Shown here: in pieces, positions 1 through 8,085 of the stretch
Layout: every line of letters begins with the position of its first letter
Position numbering within the stretch: the first letter of the stretch is position 1
NCBI GenBank assembly: GCA_009693785.1
Contig: SHWP01000015.1
Span: forward strand, 1-60,263
DNA from: Rhodospirillaceae bacterium
GTDB taxonomy: Bacteria > Pseudomonadota > Alphaproteobacteria > Rhodospirillales > Rhodospirillaceae
Direction: 5' to 3'
Length of the DNA stretch: 60,263 bases
Notes under the pieces: model-generated
What the model saw: the letters and a program-made list of their open reading frames with translations, nothing else
Database searches by the model: none
Told to the model about the DNA's origin: nothing
Program-made: the position numbers and the translations under genes

Positions 1-23
1 CCCGCGCTACCACGCTTACACCT

Positions 24-60
24 AGCTTTTGTTGACGAGCGCAGCGAGTTTACAAAAGCT
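24..60. repeat. Hairpin repeat, copy 1
   Basis: Perfect 9-bp inverted arms, AGCTTTTGT at 24-32 and ACAAAAGCT at 52-60, enclose a 19-nt loop containing GAGCGCAGCGAG. A related hairpin lies at 92-128 with the same loop core and spacing. This looks like a short interspersed structured repeat. It is not a classic terminator because no T-run follows the stem. Confidence 0.6.
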
Positions 61-91
61 GATGCCCGTAGGGGTTTTTCTTATGACGCCT

Positions 92-128
92 AGATTTCGT
101 TAATGAGCGTAGCGAGTTTACGAAAACT
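92..128. repeat. Hairpin repeat, copy 2
   Basis: Arms AGATTTCGT (92-100) and ACGAAAACT (120-128) pair at 8 of 9 positions around a loop with the GAGCGTAGCGAG core, the same size as copy 1. One stem pair differs from copy 1 by a compensated T-A to C-G change, and another has become a mismatch. A third, more diverged hairpin (GGCGCACA at 129-136 with TGTGCCCC at 159-166) follows immediately. Confidence 0.55.
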
Positions 129-147
129 GGCGCACAGGCGAAGCGAA

Positions 148-294
148 TTAGAAAAGCTTGTGCCCCACCGGCCCGTCCGCCAAAGCCCGAAGGGCGGCGG
201 CGAAACCCAGCGAGCTTGCGCCCACCATCAGGCCGCGTCGTAATGCAGTATTTTCTGATGCCCTATCGTCTGAAGCCACGTTATCCCCAGCCAT
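148..294 (-). CDS. Small membrane or Tat-leader-like protein, possibly a truncated gene
   Basis: I do not recognise this 48-codon ORF. Its ATG at 294 has a strong ribosome binding site (GGGAGG about six bases upstream), which argues for a real translation start. The product has a polar N-terminus, then ALRRGLMVGASSLGFAAAL, a twin-arginine-like hydrophobic stretch. It ends soon afterwards at a stop inside the third hairpin repeat. It may be the leader of an exported protein whose body was lost when the repeats spread, or a genuine small protein. It is transcribed divergently from the SDR gene at 472. Confidence 0.4.
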   Translation of the reverse strand: MAGDNVASDDRASENTALRRGLMVGASSLGFAAALRALADGPVGHKLF

Positions 295-471
295 CGTATC
301 CTCCCACTGAAACACGGCTTCGCTCATTGTCGCGCAATGGCAGCTCAAAAGCGAAGCTTTCGCGAAAGCGGCGGATTGTCACCCTAGGTTTTATTTCTAA
401 TTCGCCGCCATAAAAATGCTATTGTTCTTTCGATCAAATCGCTCAATGTGGATATAGCCGAAAGGGATGTG

Positions 472-1416
472 ATGAACAGGCGCGACGTGATTGCAATGGC
501 GGCTGCCGTGACGGCTGCCACCGAAGCACCCAAAACAGCTTTCGCAGCAGAAGGTGGCTTGCCCAATTATGTTCACCCGTCGCTGAAAGACCGTGTTGTC
601 ATTATCACGGGTGGTGGGCGTGGTTTCGGCTGGTCCATGGCCGAGGCTTTGTTGAAAGCGGGCGCAAAAGTGGCGCTCACGGCCAGCCGCAACCCCGATC
701 AGTTGGCCGATGTGCAAACGCGGGCCGATGCGATCGCGGGCAAAGGCCGTTGCATCACTCTGCAAGCCGACGTGACTAAATGGCAGGACTGCCAATCGAC
801 GGTCGCGGCCACGCTCAAGGCCTTTGGCAAGATTGACGTGCTCATCAACAACGCCGGGCGTGGATCGACGGAGTACCGCACAGAGGCAGGCGGGCGGCGC
901 CCGATGTTCTATGAAATCCCTGCCGAGGCTTTCGCCACCATTATCGAGACAAATTTGATTGGTGTTTTTTTCATGACCAAGGCCGTGATGGGGCACTTCA
1001 TCGAACGTAAGCGCGGCAAGGTGTTCTCCATATCCACCAGTCTCACCACCATGATCGGTCAAGGGTTGTCACCCTATGGGGCGTCCAAGGCGGGATTGGA
1101 ATTGACCCACAGGGTATGGGCGGAGGAAATGAAGGGGAGTGGCGTCGACATCAATATTCTGCTGCCGGGTGGCGCCTCTGATACATCGTTTATTCCTGAA
1201 AGCTCCGTGGCCGGTGAGATCGGCAGCCGTGCAAAAGAGGGCGGCCTGTTGCCGGGCGACGTGGTTGTGCCGCCAGCGGTGTGGCTGTGTTCGGATGCCA
1301 CCAACGGCCAAACGGGGCAGCGCATCATCGCCAAATTCTGGGATCATTCCCTGCCGGGCGAGGCGGCCTTGGCCAAGTGCATCCAGCCGCACAATCCTGT
1401 CCCCGGGATCATGTAG
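472..1416 (+). CDS. SDR-family oxidoreductase with Tat-like leader
   Basis: A 314-residue short-chain dehydrogenase/reductase, expected to be an NAD(P)-dependent alcohol/ketone oxidoreductase of unknown substrate. The dinucleotide motif TGGGRGFG lies at residues 46-53. NNAG follows in the middle, and the catalytic Ser/Tyr/Lys set appears as STSLTT then SPYGASK. The first 27 residues (NRR, a hydrophobic stretch, AFAAEGG) resemble a Tat signal, which is unusual for an SDR. A GTG at 448 is in frame, but ATG 472 has AAAGG directly upstream and starts exactly at the leader, so I prefer it. The substrate and the real location of the enzyme are unknown. Confidence 0.85.
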   Translation: MNRRDVIAMAAAVTAATEAPKTAFAAEGGLPNYVHPSLKDRVVIITGGGRGFGWSMAEALLKAGAKVALTASRNPDQLADVQTRADAIAGKGRCITLQADVTKWQDCQSTVAATLKAFGKIDVLINNAGRGSTEYRTEAGGRRPMFYEIPAEAFATIIETNLIGVFFMTKAVMGHFIERKRGKVFSISTSLTTMIGQGLSPYGASKAGLELTHRVWAEEMKGSGVDINILLPGGASDTSFIPESSVAGEIGSRAKEGGLLPGDVVVPPAVWLCSDATNGQTGQRIIAKFWDHSLPGEAALAKCIQPHNPVPGIM

Positions 1417-1441
1417 AAATTTTACTTCCCGCTATATTTCT

Positions 1442-2437
1442 TTAAGCCGTCTTGAACATCCGCTTGCCGGTTTTATCGGTGACGATGTGCCCCGCTGTCG
1501 GTCCACCGAAGTGGGCGGCGAAAACGGTGATGTCCACATCGGTATGGGCGTCGAGGAATTTTTTGCGTCCGGCGATGCCGTCGTTTTTGTCTTGGTCGAA
1601 CAGGCATATCCATTCCGGGTACAGCACCTCGATTGGGTTGTGCAGAATGTCGCCCGCCAGAACCGCCCGGCGGCCCTTGGAGTTGATGACGACAGACTGG
1701 TGCCCGGGCGTATGGCCCGGCGAGGCCACGATCATCACGCCATCGTCAACAGGTGCATCGCCATCGACCATGACCGCCTGGCCAGAGTCGAGCACAGGTA
1801 GAATGCTGTCATTGTAGGAGATCACATCACCGCCCCCGGCCTTCACGCGGCTTTGCACATTATCCACCTCGGCGCGGCTGAACAGATATTTGGCCTTGGG
1901 GAAGGTCGGCACCCAACGGCCGTCTTGCAGCCGTGTGTTCCAGCCGGTGTGGTCGGAATGGAAATGCGTGCAGGTGACAAAATCGACGTCTTCCGGGCGC
2001 ACACCCGCCGCGCGCAAGTTTTCAAGATAAGGCCCTTTACGCATATTGAAGGACTTCAGGTTTTTGCGGTCCTTGTCGTTACCGACGCAGGTGTCGACCA
2101 CCAAGGTGCGGCGCGGCGTGCGCACGACGTAAGAGTGGAAGCTGAACAGGATTGCCTTGATCCCCGGGTCATAAAAGTGAGGAACGAGCCAAGCGGCATT
2201 TTGGTCGAATGCTTCAAGCGGTGCGCCCGGGTAGGCTCTGGCCGCATCGAAGGGGTCGAGCATGTCGACGACCTTGGTGACGGTAACATCGCCGAACGTC
2301 CAGGTGGTGGGGAAGGGGGGCTTAGCCGCAGTTTGCGCGGCGGCACGTGTTCCGGTTCCAAGGCCAAACAACGCAGCGGCGCCTCCGGCTTGCAGCAGAT
2401 GCCTGCGTGAAAGATGCGATGAGTTGATGAATGTCAT
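1442..2437 (-). CDS. Secreted MBL-fold metallo-hydrolase
   Basis: A 331-residue metallo-beta-lactamase-fold hydrolase. The zinc motif THFHSDH places ligands at H158, H160, D162 and H163. Later conserved elements include the SPGHTPGHQS segment and a GDILHN loop. The N-terminus has SRRHLLQ followed by a hydrophobic stretch ending ARAAAQ, typical of Tat export of a folded metalloprotein. ATG 2437 is chosen because GGGAGG precedes it; the longer reading would run into the gene upstream. It lies 37 bases downstream of the RraA-like gene on the same strand, so the two probably form an operon. The layout resembles lactonase or quinolinase-type relatives, but the substrate cannot be read from sequence. 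Confidence 0.88.
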   Translation of the reverse strand: MTFINSSHLSRRHLLQAGGAAALFGLGTGTRAAAQTAAKPPFPTTWTFGDVTVTKVVDMLDPFDAARAYPGAPLEAFDQNAAWLVPHFYDPGIKAILFSFHSYVVRTPRRTLVVDTCVGNDKDRKNLKSFNMRKGPYLENLRAAGVRPEDVDFVTCTHFHSDHTGWNTRLQDGRWVPTFPKAKYLFSRAEVDNVQSRVKAGGGDVISYNDSILPVLDSGQAVMVDGDAPVDDGVMIVASPGHTPGHQSVVINSKGRRAVLAGDILHNPIEVLYPEWICLFDQDKNDGIAGRKKFLDAHTDVDITVFAAHFGGPTAGHIVTDKTGKRMFKTA

Positions 2438-2474
2438 GTGAAGGCCTCCCCCAATTTGAAACGACTGCGCTCGG

Positions 2475-3104
2475 CTAAGACTGGCCGCGATTGCCTGACT
2501 TCGCAAGGATTTCTGCCAAGGGCACGCCAGCCTTGATGCGCTCGTTGCGGCCCTTTTCCTCGGCCAGCAGCCGTCCGGCCGCTTTGAGAACAGCATCAAT
2601 TTCGCCGGTGGGGATCACCACCACACCGTCAGAATCGCCGCATATAAAGTCACCGGGCCGGATCAGGATATCTCCAATAGTCACGGCCACGCCAATCTGA
2701 CCCGGCTGGCCCTTGGTCGATCCGCGCAGGGACAGCCCTGCCGCAAACACCGGAAAACCTAACTCGACAATCGCATCGATATCGCGAGCCGCCCCGTTGG
2801 TCACACATCCCGCGATGCCCTTGACCTGGCTGGTGAAGCTCGCTGTTTCCCCCCACATGGCTGTGCGTGGTGGGCCGCCGCAATCAATCACCATGACACT
2901 GCCCCGTGGGGCCATATCCACGGCACGCGTGACGGCGGTGTTATCGCCCAGCGGGCAACGCACCGTGAATGCTGTGCCCACCACTCGCGCGCCAGGCACC
3001 ATGCAGCGCACCAGTGGCGGCAGATCGCAAGGCTGTGCCGTGGCCTCCGATAGCGTCGCCGTTGGCAATGCTTTCAGGGCTTGGATAATTTCTTCTTGTG
3101 TCAC
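2475..3104 (-). CDS. RraA-like protein / 4-hydroxy-4-methyl-2-oxoglutarate aldolase family
   Basis: A 209-residue member of the RraA/HMG aldolase fold. Family members are class II pyruvate aldolases or oxaloacetate decarboxylases; some only modulate RNase E. The segment GIAGCVTNGAARDID carries the conserved Arg-Asp pair that binds pyruvate and divalent metal, and FPVFAAGLS matches the following strand. The start is GTG at 3104 with GGAG upstream. It is the first gene of a two-gene operon with the MBL hydrolase, which favours a catabolic enzyme over RNase E control. Substrate specificity is not resolved. Confidence 0.85.
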   Translation of the reverse strand: MTQEEIIQALKALPTATLSEATAQPCDLPPLVRCMVPGARVVGTAFTVRCPLGDNTAVTRAVDMAPRGSVMVIDCGGPPRTAMWGETASFTSQVKGIAGCVTNGAARDIDAIVELGFPVFAAGLSLRGSTKGQPGQIGVAVTIGDILIRPGDFICGDSDGVVVIPTGEIDAVLKAAGRLLAEEKGRNERIKAGVPLAEILAKSGNRGQS

Positions 3105-3192
3105 AGGCGATCTCCGTTCATTCCACGGTGGTATTGTCCTATCCCTCTACGGAATAGTCGAGACGCGTTGATGGGTATTTGTAACCGGAATT

Positions 3193-4503
3193 TTGGCGGG
3201 CAAAGCCACCACTGTGCCGTGGAGCGAAGCTAGAGTGGCCGCCGATCTGTTGATCCATGAGTTGGGCGCCTCGGGCGATGGCGTGCATAAATCGGACAGT
3301 GGCCCCGTTTATGTTGAACGCGCGTTGCCGGGCGAGAGCGTTCAGGCCAACATTCACAACGGCGCTGGCGGTGTGTTGCGGGGTGATTTGACCCGGGTGA
3401 TCACGGCCTCCCCGCAGCGTATCACCGCCCCATGTCCGAACTATGACGCTTGTGGTGGCTGTAGCCTCCAACATGTCAGCGATAATTTTTACAGAAACTG
3501 GAAAGTCGATGTCGTCCGCTCCGCCTTGGACAAAAAAGGGCTAAAGCCCGATGTCTGGCGTGAGCCGGTGTTTCTGCCCGCAGGCACGCGCCGCCGCGCC
3601 ACCTTCGTGGCCGTCAAGAAAAACAATGCCGTCATGCTCGGGTACTTTCGCCGGCGTACTCATCACATTACGGATATAGCCACTTGCCTGGTTCTCGACC
3701 CAGCACTCATGAAACTGCGTGAGGGCCTAGTAACGTTGCTCGCGCCCATTTTGCAAGGCGGCAAAACAGCTGATATTTTTATCCAAAGCGTCGATGGCCA
3801 ATGCGAGGTGGTCATCACCGGGCCTGTTGGCAAAAAGGGCACACCTGATTTGCCGGTCTTTGAGGCCATCGCGCAACTCGCGCACACATTAAAAATCAGC
3901 CGTGTGTCCTGGCGAGCACGCGAACGCGACACCCCTGAGGTGATGCTTGAACTCAACCCCCTGCGCGCCACATTCGGCAAGCTTGATGTCGCCCTACCGC
4001 CGTTGGCTTTTTTGCAACCCACCAAGTTGGGTGAAGCTGTGCTTGTGGGGGCGGTGATGGAATTGCTGCCCAATTCCGGCACTTTCGCCGACTTATTCTC
4101 TGGTTGCGGCACATTCAGCGGCGCGATGTTGGAACGCGGGCGGGTTGATGCGTTCGACAATATTGAGCCCGCTATCCGCGCGCTTGATAAAGCCAAGGGC
4201 GCCCAACCGCTGAAAGCCACGCAGCGCGATCTGTTCCGCAATCCGCTTCAAACCGATGAGGCCAATACATACGACGCCATTGTGTTCGACCCGCCACGCG
4301 CAGGGGCTCACGAGCAGGTCAAAGCACTGGCGGCCAGTAAAACGCCGCTGATTGTTGGCGTATCATGCAATCCCGCCACCTTCGCGCGTGATGCGCGCAT
4401 CCTAGTGGACGGTGGGTATAAGTTCGAAAGCATCAAAGTCGTCGACCAGTTTACCTGGTCACACCACATCGAACTGATCGCCGCGTTTACCAAGCGGTCT
4501 TAA
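3193..4503 (+). CDS. Class I RNA uracil-C5 methyltransferase (RlmD/RumA-like)
   Basis: A housekeeping enzyme of about 436 residues that methylates C5 of uridine in RNA, probably 23S rRNA. It has an N-terminal TRAM-like segment, then iron-sulfur cysteines C81, C87 and C90 (APCPNYDACGGC) with a fourth near ATCLVLDP. The SAM-binding motif is DLFSGCGTFSG. The DPPRAG motif follows, then the catalytic nucleophile in VSCNPATFARD. The start is uncertain: TTG 3193 is the first option, with GTG codons at 3214 and 3235 also in frame before the TRAM region. It is divergent from the RraA operon and appears unrelated to the surrounding metabolic genes. Confidence 0.9.
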   Translation: MAGKATTVPWSEARVAADLLIHELGASGDGVHKSDSGPVYVERALPGESVQANIHNGAGGVLRGDLTRVITASPQRITAPCPNYDACGGCSLQHVSDNFYRNWKVDVVRSALDKKGLKPDVWREPVFLPAGTRRRATFVAVKKNNAVMLGYFRRRTHHITDIATCLVLDPALMKLREGLVTLLAPILQGGKTADIFIQSVDGQCEVVITGPVGKKGTPDLPVFEAIAQLAHTLKISRVSWRARERDTPEVMLELNPLRATFGKLDVALPPLAFLQPTKLGEAVLVGAVMELLPNSGTFADLFSGCGTFSGAMLERGRVDAFDNIEPAIRALDKAKGAQPLKATQRDLFRNPLQTDEANTYDAIVFDPPRAGAHEQVKALAASKTPLIVGVSCNPATFARDARILVDGGYKFESIKVVDQFTWSHHIELIAAFTKRS

Positions 4504-4597
4504 TCATAAACCCATCGTTCGCGATGGCCATGCCGACTTCCGTGCGCATGTGAAAGTGGTTATGTTTGGTCATAACCCCGCCTTGAAAGGACCCCCC

Positions 4598-5548
4598 ATG
4601 GACCGTCGTGATTTTCTAACTGCCGCCACCGCCACAACGCTCGCCTCGGGTGCCGCGCTCGCCGCCGATAAGCCAAGCCTAAAGGGGCCTTACATCGACC
4701 TGACGGCGGGCAAAGGCAATATGATGCTCATGGCCCGCCTTGAGGGTGATCTGGACGAAAGCAAGGTCAAATACGGCGGTGCATCGGGCATTGTGTCGGG
4801 TGTGCGTGCAAACGAGAAAGTACGCGACTTGTTTGGGTTTGAAGTTTGGTCGGTCGCCACGACGCGCAAGCAGCCCGATGGCAGTTATCAAATTCTCCAT
4901 CGCGAATGCGTTTATTATACCGACCTCGCCAGCGGCGAAATCCTGACCGAGTGGCTTAATCCCTATACGGGCGAGAAGGTCAAGGTGGTCGATGTCGTCA
5001 ACGACCCCTGGAATGCCCACGTCGAGGAGTTCGAACCGCTGCCGCCAGCGTACGGCGGCCTGAATAAGGTCGATGCGTCGAAGCGCAAGCCCATGATCAT
5101 GAATTGGCGCAAAGCGGCAGGCGGCTTTATCATTGCCCAGCGCAATATCAATCTGTTTTATCCCAACGCGCTCGACCCCGACAAATGGCCGCGCGAAAGC
5201 TCGGGCAAAATGGCCCAAGTCAGCGAGAACTATACTTATGTCGTCAAACTTGAGGACGCGCAAAACCCAGCCATGACCACCATCGCATATGTCGGTTCAT
5301 GGTCGCGGGTTACGCCATGGCTGCCGTGGATGCTGATGGGCCAAGCCCCTGGGCACGTTATCTATCAGTCGGTGAGCTATAACGGTGGCCCGCTCTCGAT
5401 GCTGAAACAGAATGTGGTCGAACACACGCGCAAAAATCACCCCGAGATGATGGACCCGCCACCGCTTGAGTCGCTGCAGAAGCCAAACCTGTCGAGCCTG
5501 GAAAACTACGCCCGAACCCAGAAGCCAGCGCCTGGGCCAAAGTCGTAA
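4598..5548 (+). CDS. DUF1838 family protein, exported
   Basis: A 316-residue protein resembling the DUF1838 family, whose biochemical role is not established. ATG 4598 follows a GAAAGGA ribosome binding site, and the protein begins DRRDFLTAAT, a clear Tat leader ending near AALAADK. The body is rich in aromatic and charged residues (for example VWSVATTRKQPDG and WSRVTPWLPW) and has no obvious cofactor motif. Such genes often sit near catabolic SDR and hydrolase genes, as here. An exported enzyme or binding protein in the local pathway is an inference only. Confidence 0.75.
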   Translation: MDRRDFLTAATATTLASGAALAADKPSLKGPYIDLTAGKGNMMLMARLEGDLDESKVKYGGASGIVSGVRANEKVRDLFGFEVWSVATTRKQPDGSYQILHRECVYYTDLASGEILTEWLNPYTGEKVKVVDVVNDPWNAHVEEFEPLPPAYGGLNKVDASKRKPMIMNWRKAAGGFIIAQRNINLFYPNALDPDKWPRESSGKMAQVSENYTYVVKLEDAQNPAMTTIAYVGSWSRVTPWLPWMLMGQAPGHVIYQSVSYNGGPLSMLKQNVVEHTRKNHPEMMDPPPLESLQKPNLSSLENYARTQKPAPGPKS

Positions 5549-5821
5549 GCAAGGTTTCTGTGGGATGTTGTGAGCTAAGGTAGCGTTAGCCGGACGCGCA
5601 AATTTGCTCACTCTCCGGACAGATCAATCACGTGAACGGCCCAAAGCCGCGAAATGCAACGGCCTCGTTTCTGGCGCCATTAACAAATCGCGCTCACGGG
5701 TGCGACCTTTGCGTGCCTGGACATGGCCCGGGCGAGCCAATACTCTTGCGGACCTCGGACGACGTGTGAGCTCATAATTTCTCACGGTTGCATCATCTCT
5801 CTGGAAATGAGGAGACCGATA

Positions 5822-6907
5822 ATGAAGCTACACCTTTCTCTACTGGCTATGGCACTTGCCGTAACATCGACAAGTGCGGTTCTGGCTGACGATTCACTCA
5901 AAGCGGGCAAAGCTGATTTGCGTTCCGCTGGGCCGATGACGTTCGGTCCGGATGGCGTACTTTTTGTGGGCGATTCGATGGGCGCGGCCGTTTTTGCCCT
6001 CGATACCGGCGACACAACCGCCATGCCTGGCAGCGCCGCTGACATCGTTGCCATTAACAAGAAAGTAGCGGCACTTCTTGGCACGTCTGAGAATCAAATT
6101 CTCATCAACGACCTGACGGTCAATCCGCTTTCAAAGCGCGCTTACATTTCTGTCTCACGTGGCCGTGGCCCCGATGCGGCGGCGGTGATTGTGCGCACAG
6201 CAGCTGATGGAAAGCTTGAAATGCTGGGGCTGGATAATATCCGCCATGCTCGCGTGGCGTTGCCCAATGCGCCCGACCCGAATTCGAAAAGCGCCTTTGG
6301 CGGTTCGAAACGCCTCGATGCGATCACCGATATCGCGTTTGTGGATGGCAAGGTGATCGTGGCTGGGCTGTCCAACGAAGAGTTCTCGTCAAACCTGCGT
6401 TCGATCGCATATCCGTTCGCTGCGGCCGATCGTGGCACGAGCATCGAGATCTTCCACGGTTCTCATGGCGGTTTCGAAACCAATTCGCCCGTGCGCACGT
6501 TCATTCCCTATAAGGTGAAGAACCAAGACGTAATTCTGGCGGCTTACACCTGCACGCCGCTGGTGATTTTCCGCACCGCCGACCTAACACCGGGCAACAA
6601 GGTCAAGGGCAAGACAATTGCAGAACTTGGCGCAGGTAACCGGCCCCTCGACATGATCGCCTACAGCAAAGGCGGCAGCGATTTTATACTGATGAACAAC
6701 TCGAGCCGTGGCGTCATGAAACTGTCGGTTGCCAATCTGGATAGCTATGCGGCAATCACAAGCCCGACCGACATCACCGGCGTGCCTTATGAGACCGTCA
6801 AGGGCCTCAGTGGGGTCAAACACTTAGCGCTGCTCGATAACGCTCATGCTGTCATGTTGGTCGATGCAGGCGGGTCCGAAGATCTGAAGGTCGCCTCATT
6901 ACCCTAA
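5822..6907 (+). CDS. Secreted protein of unknown function, propeller-like
   Basis: A 361-residue protein with a standard Sec signal (MKLHLSLLAMALAVTSTSAV, then LADD). ATG 5822 follows a GAGGAG-type site. Short repeated hydrophobic strands with GPDGVLFVGDS, SKRAYISVSRG and DGKVIVAGLSNEEF suggest a beta-propeller or similar all-beta fold, but I cannot assign a family. The segment IFRTADLTPG and the closing DNAHAVMLVDAGG also fit blade-like repeats. Its end overlaps the proposed start of the next gene, so the two are likely translationally coupled. Confidence 0.7.
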   Translation: MKLHLSLLAMALAVTSTSAVLADDSLKAGKADLRSAGPMTFGPDGVLFVGDSMGAAVFALDTGDTTAMPGSAADIVAINKKVAALLGTSENQILINDLTVNPLSKRAYISVSRGRGPDAAAVIVRTAADGKLEMLGLDNIRHARVALPNAPDPNSKSAFGGSKRLDAITDIAFVDGKVIVAGLSNEEFSSNLRSIAYPFAAADRGTSIEIFHGSHGGFETNSPVRTFIPYKVKNQDVILAAYTCTPLVIFRTADLTPGNKVKGKTIAELGAGNRPLDMIAYSKGGSDFILMNNSSRGVMKLSVANLDSYAAITSPTDITGVPYETVKGLSGVKHLALLDNAHAVMLVDAGGSEDLKVASLP

Positions 6908-7989
6908 CCGCCCTTCGTTGGATTGTACTGGCCGCTCTCGTCTGTTCGGCGGGAGCGGCCAATTCGTCCCCGGTCGTTGTGCTGGAGGGCGATCCACCTG
7001 AATTTTTGGTGCGCGGAGCCACTGGATTAAGCCGTGCCGCGGGCCCAGATTTCAAATCCATTTTCACGGTGTCTCTCGATGAACCTGGCGTCCAGGCCAT
7101 GGCGGGCACCTATCGCATGGATGGGAACACGCTAGCGTTCCGGCCGCAATTCCCTCTCGAACCCGGTGTGACCTACCGCGCAGAGTTTCGACTGGGCGAT
7201 GAGCGTGCTCGTGCGGTCTTCGCGATACCGAAGCCTGATGTGGTGCCTTCAACACATGTGCTCAATATCTATCCAACGACGTCTGTGCTGCCAGAAAACA
7301 CCCTTAAGCTTTACATTCATTTTTCAGCACCAATCGCACGGGGCGGCGCTTACCGGTGGATCCACCTGATCGACGATACGGGCGCTGAAGTACAGCTTCC
7401 ATTCTTGGAATTGGATGAAGAGTTGTGGGATCCGCAGTTCCAGCGCCTCACGGTATTATTCGATCCGGGCCGTATTAAACGCGAATTGGTGCCCAACCAA
7501 GAGATGGGCCCGCCCTTAGTGGCTGGGCGCACTTATACGTTGGTTATTGATCAGGGTTGGCCGGATGTTCGTGGCGCTCCGCTGCGCGAGGGTGCACAGA
7601 AAAAATTCAAGGTGGGGCCGCCCGACCGAGTTGCGCTCGATCTCAAGAATTGGAAGGTCACTGCACCCAATGGTGCAACCCGGCAACCGGTGATGCTCGA
7701 TTTTCCTGAACCCATCGATCAGGCTCTTCTTGAACGTCTTATCGCCGTGACTGACGCTTCCGGTCAGGCTGTCAGGGGCGCAGTCAATTTAGATCGGGGC
7801 GAAACCCGTTGGATGTTTACCCCCGAGCTAGCCTGGCGCAACGGCAGTTATTTGCTCGTCATTCCGAGCACGCTTGAGGATCTCGCGGGCAACATGGTGG
7901 GTCGCTTGTTCGACGTCGATACCTTCGATCGTGTGCAGCAGCACATCACCGTCGAGACCCATACTTTGGCATTCACCGTCGCCCGCTAG
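6898..7989 (+). CDS. Secreted Ig-like-domain protein, probable ATT start
   Basis: This 363-residue product looks all-beta and extracytoplasmic. Segments such as VTYRAEFRLG, GRTYTLVIDQGWPD and GSYLLVIPSTLEDLAGN resemble SbsA-type Ig-like repeats. The first conventional start in frame is GTG 6979. Reading upstream without a stop, codons 6898-6978 encode a textbook signal peptide (TALRWIVLAALVCSAGAANS). The best start is therefore ATT 6898, seven bases after GAAGG and overlapping the previous gene's stop. GTG 6979 would delete the signal. The function is unknown; it is probably co-expressed with the secreted protein upstream. Confidence 0.65.
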   Translation: MTLTALRWIVLAALVCSAGAANSSPVVVLEGDPPEFLVRGATGLSRAAGPDFKSIFTVSLDEPGVQAMAGTYRMDGNTLAFRPQFPLEPGVTYRAEFRLGDERARAVFAIPKPDVVPSTHVLNIYPTTSVLPENTLKLYIHFSAPIARGGAYRWIHLIDDTGAEVQLPFLELDEELWDPQFQRLTVLFDPGRIKRELVPNQEMGPPLVAGRTYTLVIDQGWPDVRGAPLREGAQKKFKVGPPDRVALDLKNWKVTAPNGATRQPVMLDFPEPIDQALLERLIAVTDASGQAVRGAVNLDRGETRWMFTPELAWRNGSYLLVIPSTLEDLAGNMVGRLFDVDTFDRVQQHITVETHTLAFTVAR

Positions 7990-8085
7990 CCCAACATCAC
8001 GATCTGGCGTTGTTGGCCAACGTCATGACTTATACTAGTTTGCCCTGGTATAAGCGTACACTGATGCGCCGAAAGCACTCATGAT

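Noticed and set aside
281..290. Possible DnaA box (TTATCCCCA)
   Set aside because: It is an isolated near-match inside the small ORF at 148-294. Single near-boxes are expected by chance.
397..1062. Long minus-strand frame across the SDR gene
   Set aside because: It lies antisense to a gene with clear SDR motifs, has no RBS, and its composition mirrors the GC-rich codon third positions.
5565..5612. GTGAGC...GCTCAC inverted repeat after DUF1838
   Set aside because: The arms are only six bases around a loop of about 30 bases, with no further support as terminator or operator.
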